In this document: positions 14,001 to 25,822 of the stretch, one piece after another
How the letters are laid out: each line of letters starts with the position of its first letter
How positions within the stretch are numbered: position 1 is the first letter of the stretch
From: Piliocolobus tephrosceles
Taxonomy: Eukaryota; Chordata; Mammalia; Primates; Cercopithecidae
Assembly: GCF_002776525.5 (NCBI RefSeq)
Contig: NC_045441.1
Location: forward strand, 83,525,954-83,589,953
Direction: 5' to 3'
DNA: 64,000 nucleotides
Notes under the pieces: generated by a model
Database searches by the model: none
What the model was told of the DNA's origin: nothing
The model's input: only the letters and a program-made list of their open reading frames with translations
Made by a program: the position numbers and the translations under genes

Positions 14001-14216
14001 CTACAACTGGCTTTCAGAAATGATTTCCAGAGCAGTACAAAACTGATCCACAAGAGCAATTGCTACTTCTGTGACAAGCAGAACTATGGAAACTATTGAG
14101 CTCATGAACTCACAGATCAAAAAACAGGACTCAGTAAAGAGTGCCTGCCTACACTGACAAACAGAAAGCTGGAGATTGGAGATTGGAACATTCCTGCAGA
14201 GATACATCTCTAACAC
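14001..14216 (-). pseudogene. Exon-like coding block (terminal), unrecognised protein
   Basis: On the minus strand a candidate acceptor, a pyrimidine-rich tract ending in 'cattaaag', is followed at 14216 by 71 open codons and TAG at 14001-14003. It starts in phase 0, matching the phase-0 end of the upstream block at 14423-14566 across a 206-bp candidate intron. The peptide is hydrophobic and leucine/valine-rich, for example the segment VLLVTEVAIALVDQF. I do not recognise a family. It may be a remnant of a real gene or chance. Type is given as pseudogene because no start, promoter or further exons are visible. Confidence 0.3.
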
Positions 14217-14388
14217 CTTTAATGCCAGCAGAAAAGAGCCATAAGAGAGTAGGAAGATGGTTTTTTCTCTCTCCTACTTTACAAATCTGATACAATTGTA
14301 TGTAATGCACAGAACCTACTTTACTCCCAAAATCATGTCTGCTGTGGAGTCTAGGGAATACGTAGTTGCTAGATTTTCAGCCAGTATA

Positions 14389-14416
14389 TAAATAAATAAG
14401 TAAATAAATAAATAAG
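14389..14416. repeat. (TAAA)n microsatellite
   Basis: Roughly seven TAAA-type units with one interruption, next to the candidate splice donor on the minus strand. Confidence 0.85.
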
Positions 14417-14422
14417 ACTTAC

Positions 14423-14566
14423 TAGAAAGAAGTGAATCCTGATGCCGAGAGCAATTAGACTACATCCACCAAACTCTCCCACTAAGGAATAAAAAATCAT
14501 GCGTTGGCACTCCCAGGCCTCATTCCATAGAGAGCTCCTAGTCAGAATACCAATTAAGGCAGGGAC
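14423..14566 (-). pseudogene. Exon-like coding block (internal), unrecognised protein
   Basis: On the minus strand 144 bp (48 codons, no stop) lie between a strong acceptor (pyrimidine tract, 'tttttctttcag') and a perfect donor ('cta' followed by 'gtaagt'). Both phases are 0. The peptide (VPALIGILTRSS, then WNEAWECQRM, then FYSLVGEFGG) has a helical, HEAT-like flavour, but I cannot assign it. A (TAAA)n run starts just inside the intron at 14389-14416. Length, phase and both splice signals together make chance less likely, but conservation data are needed. Confidence 0.4.
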
Positions 14567-14581
14567 CTGAAAGAAAAACAC

Positions 14582-15537
14582 ACTTATTTACCCAATAGCA
14601 AAGAACACCCCAAAGCACCTACTCACCCCTTCACCTAATCATCTTTAAGGACAACCAAGGATCATTAGGTACAAGAGAAGAATCAAATCATGAAAGAAAA
14701 TAATGACCAAAACAAGAAAATAGAAAATTTAACATCAGAGAAAAACAGTTCACTCAGGAAGCAGAAGAGAAACCTCTGATACGATCAGAGAGATCAAATA
14801 AAGCTAGGATTCTTGACAAAAGTATCAACTAGGGAATGTCAAAGCATTCTTAGGGATTTACAATATTATTGCTAGAATGAAAAAGCAATAATATATTTTA
14901 CAGTGTAGGAAAGAAAGTGTGGGCAGAAAATGTGAATGAAAAGAGGCAGATAAAAGAACATTCCAGGAGATATATAGCCTCAGAATAGCAGGAGTTCCAG
15001 AAGAAAAGGATCATCCTCAAATGCAGCAGACCTGGAGAGTATCTAATCCAGATAAGAGCAGGAAATAGAAGACCTCCAGGGGGAGAAAATTCTGGGACAA
15101 GGGGAACTTTACATGCCAGCATTATGATGCAAAGGGTACAAAGATGCTAGAAACGTTCCTCCTAGGAGCAACCCAAGTATGGTGACATTGTTCCTATAGA
15201 AAAAAAATCTAATTCTAGCACATTCTTTGACAATGAAAAAACAGGATAAATACTGTTCACTTGCTCTTTACTTTAAGAGTCAACCTAAAATCATCTAGTT
15301 TTTAAATACTGGTTCAAATGTATAAAACATTACCTATGCCAAATAAAACAAAACTACAGGGTAAGTCCAGGCCACGGTCCTCAGCTGACAACTCAGCAGA
15401 TACTACTTAGCTGTAAGAACCTCTGAGATGGTAGTCTTAAACCAGTGGTTTCCAAAGTTTCATTTATTTGCACCATTTGTAGCCATTATCACTTTTGATC
15501 CTGAGACGCAAGGAAGGAAAAGCATAGTTGTGGTTTC
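14582..15537. other. Single-copy DNA, no gene seen
   Basis: No repeat family is recognised with confidence. Near 15443 'ccagtggtttccaaagttt' resembles the end of a MER5/MER20-type hAT element, but the remainder is not clear. Confidence 0.4.
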
Positions 15538-15551
15538 AGAAATAGAATATA

Positions 15552-15686
15552 CCTGATATAAATGATGAATTGATGGGTGCTGACGAGTTGATGGGTGCAG
15601 CACACCAACATGGCACAAGTATACATATGTAACAAACCTGCATGCTATGCACATGTACCCTAGAACTTAAAGTATAATAAAAAAAA
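15552..15686 (+). mobile_element. Very short young L1 3' end with perfect TSD
   Basis: Only about 135 bp of L1 3' UTR is present, ending 'gtaccctagaacttaaag' and an A tail. It nearly matches the 3' end of the full-length L1 at 54.77-54.89 kb. A perfect 14-bp duplication 'agaaatagaatata' lies at 15538-15551 and 15687-15700. This is a severely 5'-truncated insertion of a lineage close to the full-length copy. Confidence 0.95.
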
Positions 15687-15700
15687 AGAAATAGAATATA

Positions 15701-16115
15701 AATGTCAACAAATTTAATAATATAAAAGTAAAGCTATAGAAGATAGATGCTGGGAAGCAGAAAACAGGAAAAAGTAAAGGAAAGTCATGGGAGTCTTTAT
15801 TATATGAGTCAGGAGGTGAGTGATGGATGCTGTTAGCAGTTGAGGGCACATACAATTTTTAAAAAATGGTGTAAACATAGCATTTGAATTAGAGAAGAGA
15901 TCAATAGACAAATTAAAAATAATAATTAAGCTATAAATATTTGAAAGCAGGGGTAAGAAAAGTAAGCCAAATTCTCGTCTTTCACTGAAGAAGTCAATAA
16001 ATGTTTATTAAATACCTTCTCTGTGCCTGGCAGTATTCAAGCCCTGAGGATGCAATGATGCAGATAAAAGTAGGGGAGAACTGATGCTTAAAATGCATCT
16101 CATTGTTGTTCCCGT
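15701..16115 (+). other. Spacer with L2-like patch
   Basis: Near 15985-16085, 'aataaatgtttattaaatac' followed by 'tgtgcctggcagtattcaag' matches the 'tttattgagcgcctactatg' style of very old LINE2-type repeats. The rest is unremarkable. Confidence 0.4.
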
Positions 16116-16483
16116 ATTAGCCAATTTTCACACTGCTGATAATGACATACCTGAGACTGGGCAATTTACAAAGGAAAGAGGTTTAATGGAGAACTCACAG
16201 AATTCCACATGGCTGGGGAAGCCTCACAATCATGGCAGAAGGTAAGCAGGAGCAAGTCACATCTTACGTGGATGATGGCAGGCAAAGAGAGAGCTTGTGC
16301 AGGGAAACTCTGCTTTATAAAGCCATCAGATCTCATGAGACCCGTTCACAATCACAAGACCAACATGAGAAAGACCCGCCCTCATGATTCAATCATCTCC
16401 CACGGGGTCCCTACCACAACACATTGGAATTATGGGAGCTATGAGATGAGATTTGGATGGGGACACAGAACCAAACCATATCA
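16116..16483 (-). mobile_element. MaLR solo LTR (MST/THE1 type)
   Basis: Same family and orientation as 6746-7111: 'cacatggctggggaagcctc', 'agatctcatgagacccgttc' and 'gatggggacacagaaccaaa', ending 'ccatatca'. It is a complete-length LTR without an internal region. Confidence 0.85.
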
Positions 16484-16679
16484 TTCACCCTCTCTTTCCT
16501 AGAATGTTTTATGATTTTGATTTTCTGGTAAACATTCATTCCTCCAACAAAAACCCATGCTTATAAGCATGGAACATGATCATGACTGAAGAAATACTGA
16601 AGAAATAGAGGTAAAGATATGTAATCTAGTACTTAAGGACTGACCACTAGAAAATATCAAAACAGAAACCATAGAATAA

Positions 16680-17150
16680 GATTAGTTATGGGTAGCAGCA
16701 CTGGTAATACGAAGGATGGAGAAGGAGACTATTACTTTTTCTGAAATGTTCTTTCTGTTATCTGATAGGCGAGTATGGTAGGAATGGATGTGTGGCCCCT
16801 TCACTGACAAACTTGTTGCCCTGGCTGCTGGAAGTGCTGTTGTCAGACTGCCTTTGACTGTCAGTCCCTTCGGGAATTGTTTCAGATGCAGAAAGCCATT
16901 TCTCCCAAAGTAAAGCAGTTTTCCAGGCAGCTCACATTTAATGAACAACCGATGCTGAAGATGGGCTTGGCCATCTCAACTCAACTTGGAACAGATGACT
17001 CTTAACGGCCATTCTAGCTCCTGAGCACTCCTTGGGGTCAGCAAACACTGTCATTGAACCTGTGTCATAGCCTGACTTCTTCTCCATTTCTGCTTTCTTC
17101 CATTCCTTTTCAAAGGGTTGATCCCACAAATTCTCCCTCATTAATTGTTA
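16680..17150 (-). pseudogene. Possible decayed coding remnant, unrecognised
   Basis: The minus strand carries two overlapping protein-like open frames. The first (17141 to 16938) is rich in charged residues, including FEKEWKKAEMEKKSG. The second (16948 to 16682) follows in another frame. A third frame in the same region also gives serine/threonine-rich protein-like text. The pattern suggests a frameshifted coding remnant. There is no poly(A) tail, clear target duplication or recognised family, and chance is not excluded. Confidence 0.25.
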
Positions 17151-18175
17151 ATTCCACAATTTCTCAGTAATCCCACAATTTTCTCACTAACAATAAATAC
17201 TGCTTACAAGCATTACATTGATTAATATAAGTTTAAATGCTAGAACAGTGTCAGTGATGATTTATTCCATGTTATGCAGAAAACAGGAATAATTAGTAAA
17301 ACAAAGAATTCATGTGGCAATAAAATTCACTTTCACTTTTTATTAATATAAGTTCCTCTTTATTTAATTCCACTTTGTTGTTTTCTTAAATTTGTATTTT
17401 TGCCAAGGATGAATAGCTTTCTACTCAATATCTAGCCTTTAACACAAAATTTTATGTTGCTTTTGCATATACACAACATATTGCTACTTGTTTATTGCTG
17501 TGTTTCCTTTCTAATGTATATACACTTCAATCTAATCATTGCTCATATCATGGCAAGACAGTGTCACTGACAAGCCAAAAAACCACTTTTCTATTGATTT
17601 CTATGCATGTATGTTACTTTCTCACCAAATGATACTGAATTCTATTTACCTATCTTATTAAAAAGATAATGATTTCTGGCGTGCAAATATCATAATAAAT
17701 AATGGCGATTTTATTGGTGTAAAAAATGCTAAAATTCCCTTAATTTTTAATGCTAATGTATGTCAACAGAGATAATTGCTTTATTTTATTATCTAGGTAA
17801 CAGTTTAATAACTTTTATTTTTATAAATGTTCTCAGTAAATGCAATAATTTCTGTGACTTTATTCTTCAAAGGTCTTGCTTAAAATATTTAAGGTCTACA
17901 CCTCTAAAGCAGAGTCTAGCTCCATTATTTATATATCTGTGATTCTTAAATATTTTGTATAAGGCAAATGGTCAATAAATTGTTAAATAATGTATGAATA
18001 ATTAAATGAATGAATGAGCTTGCTTTATATAATATTTTATCCAGAAATCTTTATTCATTTAATATTGTATACTGACTTCTTTATATTTTTCCAGTCATGT
18101 TCTAAGTTCTGTATATATCAGTTTCCTTATGGCCTCCTGAGCACTCCAAGTCTCCACTTTCCATTTATTAAGTTC
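17151..18175. other. AT-rich single-copy DNA, no gene seen
   Basis: A low-complexity AT-rich kilobase with no recognisable repeat or exon. Confidence 0.45.
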
Positions 18176-18255
18176 ATAAGCATTTATTAAATACCTACTT
18201 TGTGCCAAGCAGCATGCCAGACGCTGTGGGTATAGTAATGTACATGAAGTGAGAG
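18176..18255 (+). repeat. L2-like remnant
   Basis: 'catttattaaatacctactt' and 'gtgccaagcagcatgccag' match the ancient motif also seen at 15985-16085. Confidence 0.5.
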
Positions 18256-18364
18256 AACAGATGCTTTAAATGCATTCTATTGTTTTTCACATTCTCCTCT
18301 CTGCTTGGGATGCTTTATTATGTTTATTTTCTGGCAAACTTCTATTTCTCCAAAATAAAGCCAT

Positions 18365-18590
18365 ATGTGAGAAGGGCACAGAGTCAGACTGCCAGTGTTC
18401 AAATCCTGGCTCCACAGTTACTAGTTATATAACTTTGGGCAAGTTTCTTAGCCTGTGAATTTTCCATTTTCTCATATTTAGAATGGTATCTACCTCATAC
18501 AGTTGATGTCAGAATTAAGCAATTAAAATGTATGTAAAAGTCTCAGCTTAATGTCCGGTACATACTTGTTCAATAATTGTTAGCTATTAC
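18365..18590 (+). repeat. MIR element
   Basis: The MIR core is well preserved: 'gttcaaatcctggctccac', 'aactttgggcaagtttctta', then 'tctacctcatacagttgatg'. The length of about 225 bp is nearly full. Confidence 0.8.
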
Positions 18591-18758
18591 TCCAGCATCA
18601 CTACGCCCTGCTGTTAGAAAAACAGTTAAATCCTGACAACAAATTCCAAGATATAACAGCTACCACCAAAATAGAATGACTTTAGTATATTTAAAAAGCC
18701 CTTTTATTCACTATTTTTAATAGAAAACTTAAAGGTTCTATTAAAAATAAAATATTGT

Positions 18759-18877
18759 CCATGTTGATGCATGTTGCAGAATTTCCCTCTTTTGTAAAGG
18801 TTAAATAATATTCTATAGTATGTATAAATTATGTTTTCTTTATACATTTTCCTGTCAATAAACATTTAGTTTATTTC
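18759..18877 (-). mobile_element. Inverted 5' part of an L1M insertion
   Basis: The plus strand reads the reverse complement of L1 near the end of ORF2 ('aataatattctatagtatgt', 'atacattttcctgtcaataa'). It abuts 18878, where L1 resumes in plus orientation at the neighbouring consensus position. This is the expected product of a twin-primed (5'-inverted) insertion. Confidence 0.65.
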
Positions 18878-19124
18878 CTTAAGGACATTATGCTAAGTGA
18901 AGTAAGCCAGTCGCAGGAAGACAAATACTGCATGATCCCACTTATATGAGATATCTAAAATGCTTAAGTTGTTAGAATTTAAGTATTCCACTCTTTAGAA
19001 TTAGAAAGACTAATTCCACTCTTTAGAATTAGAGTGAAATGTTGGTTACTGGGGGCTGGAAGGAGGGGAAAATGAGAAGTTACTCATTAATGGGCATAAA
19101 GTTTCAGTCAAGAAAGATAAATAA
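18878..19124 (+). mobile_element. L1M 3' part, first half (split by younger L1)
   Basis: 'acattatgctaagtgaagt', 'catgatcccacttatatgag' and 'tggttactgggggctgg' mark the L1M 3' region. It is cut at 'agaaagataaataag'. The expected continuation ('ataagctctatagaactcc') is found at about 28.48 kb, so a later insertion separates the halves. An internal short repeat 'attccactctttagaatta' occurs twice. Confidence 0.75.
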
Positions 19125-21249
19125 GAAGTGAAGCAAGATGGGAGAATAGAAGATGCTACCAATCATCCCCCCAGCAAGGACACCAAGTTAACAAATATCT
19201 ACATAGAAAACAACACCTTCATAAGAACCAAAAACCAGGTGAGCACTCATAGTACCTGGTTTTAACTTTATATTCACTGAAAGAGGCACTGGGAGAGATA
19301 GAAAAAACAATCCTGAATAGCCATTGCCACCCCACCCCTACCCTGGCACTAGTGGCTTGGTGCAGAAGGCATTTCTGGGTGCTCAGGGAAGGAGAGCACA
19401 GCAATTGTAAGGCATTGAACTCACTGCTGTCCTGTTAAAGCAGAAAGAAAAACCAAACCAAATTAGCTAATGTCCACTCACAGAGGGAGCAAAAGACAGC
19501 CCTAGCCAGAGGGGAATCAAGGATCCCAGTGGTCAAAACTTGAGTGTTTGCAAACCTCACCACCATGGGCTACAGTACTCTGAATCTCCAAGTAAATTGG
19601 AGAGGTAGTCTAGGCCATAAGGACTGCAACTCTTAAGCCAGTCTTGGTCTTGAACTAGTCCCATTGACATTAGACTGAGTGGGCAGACAACATACTGAGA
19701 CACAAGCTTTGGCAGCCAAGGAAGTGCTGGGATCACCCCTCTTCTAACCTCAGGCAGCACATCCCACAGCTCCAAAAGAGATCCCTTCCTTCTGCATGAA
19801 GAGAGGAGAGGGGAGAGTTGGGAGGACTTTGTCTTGCATGTTGGATATCAGCTCAGTCACAGCAGGACAGGGTCAGAGTCCTGAGGCCCCCATTCCAGGA
19901 CCTAGCTCCAGACATTTCTAGACATACCCTGGCCAGAAGGGAACCCACTGCCTTGAAGGAAAGGACCCAGTTCTGAGAGCATCCATCACCTGCTAACTAA
20001 AGAGCCACTGTTCCCTGAATAACCAGCTTTGATACCCAGGTGCTATATCAAGGGCCTGGGGTGAGCCTCTGGGACTTGCTGGCTTCAGGTGAGACTCAGC
20101 ACATTACCAGCTCTTGTGGTTATGGGGCAAAAGTCCTTGTGCTTGAGATAAGGAGAGGAAAAAGTAAAGGAGACTTTGTCTTGTTCCATAGGTAACAGCA
20201 TGACCACAGTGGGGCAGAGCACGAAGCAGTCTCTTGGGGTCCTCAACTCTAGGACTTGATTTTTGGATGGCATTTCTGTACTGGCCCTGGGCCAGAGGGG
20301 AGCCCACTGCCCTAAAAGGTGAGTCCCAGGCCAGAAAGAATTCACCACAAGCTAACTTAAGAGCCCACGGGCCTTAAGGAAACATTGACTGGTGATCTGG
20401 CAGTATTCGTCATGGTCTAGGGTGGTGGTAGCTACAGGATGAGGCTCTCTGCCTTTGGAAATGGAAGACAAGAGTGGGAAGGACTGCATCTTGTGGTTTA
20501 AGTGCCAGCTCAGCCCAATACAATAGAACACCAGGTAGACTTCTAACATTCTTGATTCTAGTCCTTGACTCCTGGATGGCACCTCTGGACCCAACTGGAG
20601 CCTGGGGCACCATACCATCCTGAAAGGAAAGACACAGACAGGACTGGCTTTGCTACCTGCTGGTTGTAGAGCCCCAGGGCCTTGAGTGAACATAAGCAGT
20701 AGCCAGGAGTGGTTACAGCAGGCCTTGTGTGAGACCCAGTGCTATGCTGGCTTCAGGTCTGACCCAGTGCAGTCATAGTGGTAGTGGCCACAAGGGTGCT
20801 TGTGTCACTCCATCCCCAACTTTAGGTGGCTCAGAACCAAGAGAGAGACTCTGTTTGGGAAAAAGTAAGGGAAGAGAACAAGAACCTCTGCTTGATAATC
20901 CAGAGAATTATCCAAGATCTTGTCAAAAATTATCAAGGCAGTACCTCTACAAGCCTGCAAGAACCACAGTGTGTTACTGGGCTTTTTGTGCCCCCTAAAG
21001 TAGAGACTGCTTAGATCACAACACCCAAGTTCTTTCAAATATCTGGAAAATCTTCTCAAGAAGGACAGCTACAAATAAGCCCAGACAGTGAAGACTATAA
21101 TAAATATCTAGCACTTCATTGCCCAGACAATGAAGAACATCTGCTAGCATAAATACCATACAGGAAAGCATGACCTCACCAGATGAACTAAATAAGGCAC
21201 TAGGAACCAACTTTGAAGAAACAGAAATATGAAACCTTTCAGACAGAGA
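19125..21249 (+). mobile_element. L1PB/L1MA-type L1, 5' UTR
   Basis: It begins 'gaagcaagatgggagaatag' and proceeds through 'cataagaaccaaaaaccag', typical of older primate L1 5' UTRs. The region is GC-richer than its surroundings. It contains about three imperfect tandem units, with anchors near 19934, 20292 and 20598. Short open frames here are UTR by-products, not genes. Confidence 0.75.
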
Positions 21250-22065
21250 ATTCAAAATGGCTATTTAAAGGAAACACAAAGAAATTCAAGATAACACAGA
21301 GAATTTAGAATCCTATCAGATAAATTTAATGAAGGGATTAAAATAATTTTTTTAAAAAATTAAACTGAAATTCTGGAGCTGAAAAAATGCAATTGACATA
21401 CTAAACAGTTCATCGGAGTCCTTTAATAGTGGAATTTGTCAAGTAGAAGAAAGAATTAGTGAGGTTGAAGACAGGCTATTTGAAAATACACAGAGGAAAC
21501 AAAAGAACAAAGAATAAAATAAAATGAAGCACAGCTATAGAATATAGAAAATAGGCACCAAAGGGCATATCTGAGTTGCTGGCCTTAAAGAGGAGAAAAA
21601 GAAAGAGATAAAGGTAGAAAGTTTATTCAAAAAGATATAATAGATAACTTCCCAAATCTAGAGAAAGATACCAATATCCAAGCACATGAAGGTTATAGAA
21701 CACCAAGCAGATTTAACCCAAAGGCTACCTCAAGGCATTTAATAATCAACCTCCCAAAGATCAAGGATAAAGACAGGATCCTAAAAGCAACAAAATTAAA
21801 AAAGCAAATAACATACAATGGAGCTCCAATACATCTGGCAGCAAGCTTTTCCGTGGAAACCTTAAAAGCTAAAAGAGAGTGGCATGGCATATTTAAAGGG
21901 CTTAAGGAAAAACAAATCCATGCTAGAATGGTATATCTGATGAAAATATCCTTCAAACATGAAGGAGAAATAGACTTTCCAAGACAAACAAAAACTGAGG
22001 GTTTTCATCAGACCATCCTACCAGATGGTAGTATACCAGACCTATCCTACAAGAAATATTAAAGA
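21250..22065 (+). pseudogene. Degenerate L1 ORF1
   Basis: This is the nucleic-acid-binding chaperone ORF of the 19.1-28.0 kb L1. A coiled-coil-like region comes first, followed by the conserved stretch 'atcaacctcccaaagatcaa' to 'ttaaaagctaaaagagagtg'. An open remnant at 21853-22062 encodes METLKAKREWHG and onward. Stops and frameshifts break the rest, so no functional product is expected. Confidence 0.75.
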
Positions 22066-22090
22066 TAAAACTTCAATTAGAAAGAAAAGG

Positions 22091-22344
22091 ACCAGCACTT
22101 TGGGAGGCCAAGACGGGTGGATCACGAGGTCAGGAGATTGAGACCATCCTGGCTAACACGTTGAAACCCCGTCTCTAATAAAAAATACAAAAAACTAGCC
22201 CGGCGAGGTGGCGGGAGCCTGTAGTCCCAGCTACTGGGGAGGCTGAGGCAGGAGAATGGCATAAACCCGGGAGGTGGAGCTTGCAGTGAGCTGAGATCCG
22301 GCCACTGCACTCCAGCCTTGGCGACAGAGCGAGACTCTGTCTGA
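22091..22344 (+). mobile_element. AluY-like, 5'-truncated
   Basis: It lacks roughly the first 30 bases, beginning at 'ccagcactttgggaggcca'. The right arm reads 'gagatccggccactgcactc', a variant I associate with Old World monkey AluY lineages. It is little diverged. Its tail is the (GAAAA)n array that follows. Confidence 0.9.
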
Positions 22345-22457
22345 AAAGAAAAGAAAAGAAAAGAAAAGAAAAGAAAAGAAAAGAAAAGAAAAGAAAAGAA
22401 NNNNNNNNNNAAAAGAAAAGAAAAGAAAAGAAAAGAAAAGAAAAGAAAAGAAAAGAA
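22345..22457 (+). repeat. (GAAAA)n array with assembly gap
   Basis: Pentanucleotide GAAAA units derived from the Alu tail, interrupted by ten N at 22401-22410. The true length is unknown. The phenylalanine/serine-rich minus-strand frames here are artefacts of the array. Confidence 0.95.
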
Positions 22458-25400
22458 CATTAATGAGCAATACAAAATCATCTGAAGGTACAAAACAGGC
22501 AATAAATAATCACCTAAAAGTAGAAAAATCACTGGTAATAGTACACAGAGAAACATGCAACATTATAACACGTAACTGTGGTGTGTAAACTACTCTTATC
22601 CTAAGTAGAAAGACTAAACAATGAACCAACCAAAAATAATAACTACAACAGCTTTTTAAGACAGTCAGTACAATAAGAAATAAATAGAAACAACAGAAAG
22701 TTAAAAAGTGGGGAGATGAAGTTAAGACATAGTGCTTTTATTAGTTTTCTTTTTGCTTCTTTGTTTATGCAAATAGTGTTAAGTTCTTATCAGTTTAAAT
22801 AATGAGTTACAAAATGGGATTTGCAAGCTTTGTAGTACCATCAAACCAGAAAACATACAATGGCTACACGAAAAAATATAAAGCAAGAAACTAAATTATA
22901 TCACCTGAGAAAATCACCTTCACTAGAGGAAAACAGGAAGGAAAGAAAGAAGAGAAGGCCACAAAACAACCAGAAAACAAATCACAAAATGGCAGAAGTC
23001 CTTACTTATCAATAATAACATTGAATGTAAATGAACTGAATTCTCCAATCAAAAGACATTGAGTGGCCAAATGGACAAAAAAACAAGACTCAATGATCTC
23101 TTGCCTACAATAAGCACACTTCACTTATAAAGGCATACAGACTGAAAATAAAGAGAAGGAAAAAGTTATCCTATGCCAATGGAAGCCACAAAAGAGCAGG
23201 AGTAGCTGTACTTAGACAAAATAAATTTCAAGACAAAAATTATAAGAAGAGACAAGGAAGGTCACTATATAGTGATAAAACGGTGAATTCAGGAAGAGGT
23301 TATAATAATTTTGAACATATATGCACCCAACTCTGGAGCACCCAGATATATAAAGGAATTATTATTAGAGCTAAAGAGAGAGACAGACCATAACACAATA
23401 ATAACTGGTGACTTCAACAGACCCCACTTTCAGCATTGGCCAGAAAATCAAAAAAAAAATAATAAGAATAGTTGAAATAAATCTGCACTATAGATTAAAT
23501 GGATCTGATAGATATTTACAGAACATTTCATCCAAGAGCTGCAGAATTCACGTTCCTTTCCTACATACATGAATGATTCTTAAGTATAGACCATATGTTA
23601 GATCACAAAACAAGTCTTAAAAAATTCATAAAAGTTGAAATAATATCAAGAATCTTCTCTGACCATAGTGCAATAAAACTAGATAACAAGAGGAATTTTG
23701 GAAACTACCCAAATACATGGAAATTAAATGATATGTTACTGAAAGACCAGTGGGTCAATGAAGAAATTAAGAAGAAACTTTAAAAATTTCTTGAAACAAA
23801 TGGTAATGGAGACACAACATACCAAAACCTATGGAATATAGCAAAGGCAGTACTAAGAGGAAAGTTTATAGCTATAAGTGCCTACATCACAAAAGAGAAA
23901 CTTCAAATAGACAACCTAATGATGCATCTTAAAGAACTAAAAAAGCAAGAATGAATGAAACCAAAAATTAGTAGAAGAAAATAAATAATAAAGAACAGAG
24001 CAGAAATACAAAAATAAAAATGTAAAAATACAAAAGATCAGTGAAATAAAAAGTTGTTTTTGAAAAGTTAAACAAAATTGACAAACCTTCAGCTAGACTA
24101 AGAAAAAAGAGAGAAAATTCACATAAATAAAATCAGAAATTATAAAGGAGATATTATAACTGATACCACAGAAAGTCACAGCATCATTAGTGGCTACTGT
24201 AAGCAACTATATGACAATAAATTGGAAAATCTAGATGAAATGGACAAATTCCTAGATACAGACAACCTACTAAGATTGAAACAGGAAGAATTCCAAAATC
24301 TGAACAGACCAATAACAAGTAATGAGAGCAAACCCATAATAAAAACTCTCCTAGTAAAGAAAACTCTGGAACCCAATGGTTTCACTATTGAATTCTACCA
24401 GCCATTTAAAGAATTAATACCAATCCTACTAAAACTATCCCAAAGATTGGAGGAGGAGGGAATATATCTAAACTAAATTTATAAGGCCAGTATTATCCTA
24501 AAGACCCACCAAGAAAAAGAAAACTACAGGCCAATATCCTCGATAAGCATTGATATAAAAATCCTCAACAGAATACTAGTAAACCAAATTTAACAATACA
24601 TTAGAAAGATCATTCATCATGACCAAGTGGGATTTATCCCAGGGATTCAGGGATGGTTTAGCATATCCAAATCAATCAGAGTGACGATATCAACAGAATG
24701 AAGGATAAAAAACATATGATTATTTCAATTGATGCTGAAAAATAATTTGACAAAATTCAACATCCCTTCAGAATAAAAATCCTAAAGAAAGCTGGTGATG
24801 GAAGGAACATATATGACATATATGGTAGAAGCCACATATGACAGATCCACATGGGCATCCTTGTCTTGTTCCAGATCTTAGTATCCTAGCTGTAAAGGGA
24901 AACACTGAAAGCCATTCCTCTACGATATAGAACAAGATGAAAATGCCCATTGTCACCACTGTTATTAAATATAGTAACTGAGGCTCTAGCTAGAGCAACC
25001 AGAAAAGAGAAAGATATAAAGGGCATCAAAATTAGAAAGGAAGATGTCAAATTATTCTTGTTTGCAGATGATATGATTTTGTATTTGGAAAAAATTAAAG
25101 ACTCCACCAAAAAGCTATTAGAACTGATAAATTCTGTAAAGTTGCAGGATACAAAATCAACATACAAAAATCAATAGCATTTCTATATACCAACAGTGAA
25201 CAATGTGAAAAACAAATTTAAAAAGTAATCCCATTAAGATACTCACACATAAAATTAAATACCTAGAAATTAAACAAAGAAGTAAAAGTTCTCTACAATG
25301 AAAACTATAAAATATTTATGCAGGAAATTGAAAATGACACCAAAAAATGGATACTCCATGTTTATATATTAGAAGAATCAATATTGTTAAAACGTCCATA

Positions 25401-25822
25401 CTACAAAAAGAAATCTACAGATTGAATGCAATTCCCATCAAAATACCAATGACATGCTTCAAATAAATAGAAAAAAAAAATCTAAAATTTACATGTATCC
25501 ACAAAAGTCCCAGAATAAACAAAGCTATCCTAAGCAAAAAGAACAAAACTGGAGGAATCAGATTAACTGATTTTGAATTATTCTACAGCATGGTACCGGG
25601 ATAAAAAGAGACACATAAACCAAGGGAACAGAATGGAGAACCCAGAAACAAATCCACACACATACACTGAATTAATTTTTGACAAAAATGCCAAGAACAA
25701 GATTGAAAAGACAATCTCTTCAATAAATGGAGCTGGGAAAATTGGATATTCATATGCAGAAGAATAAAGCTAGACCCCTATCTCTTGCCATACGCAAAAA
25801 TCAAATCAAAATGAATTAAATC
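22458..25822 (+). pseudogene. Degenerate L1: inter-ORF and ORF2 (first part)
   Basis: After the Alu, about 530 bp of inter-ORF sequence leads to ORF2 near 22990. Endonuclease-domain sequence includes 'tatgcacccaactctggagc'. Reverse-transcriptase sequence includes the frame at 24950-25177 with FLFADDMILYL, so the catalytic FADD motif is still legible. The frame is broken repeatedly. At about 25822 the ORF is interrupted by an inserted retrocopy and resumes at 26517. Confidence 0.8.

Noticed and set aside
22122..22556. Phe/Ser-rich minus-strand frame of 144 codons
   Set aside because: Produced by the (GAAAA)n array and Alu, and it spans an N gap.
22990..25822. Functional older L1 ORF2 because FADD is intact
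   Set aside because: Multiple stops, frameshifts and a retrocopy insertion rule out a product.
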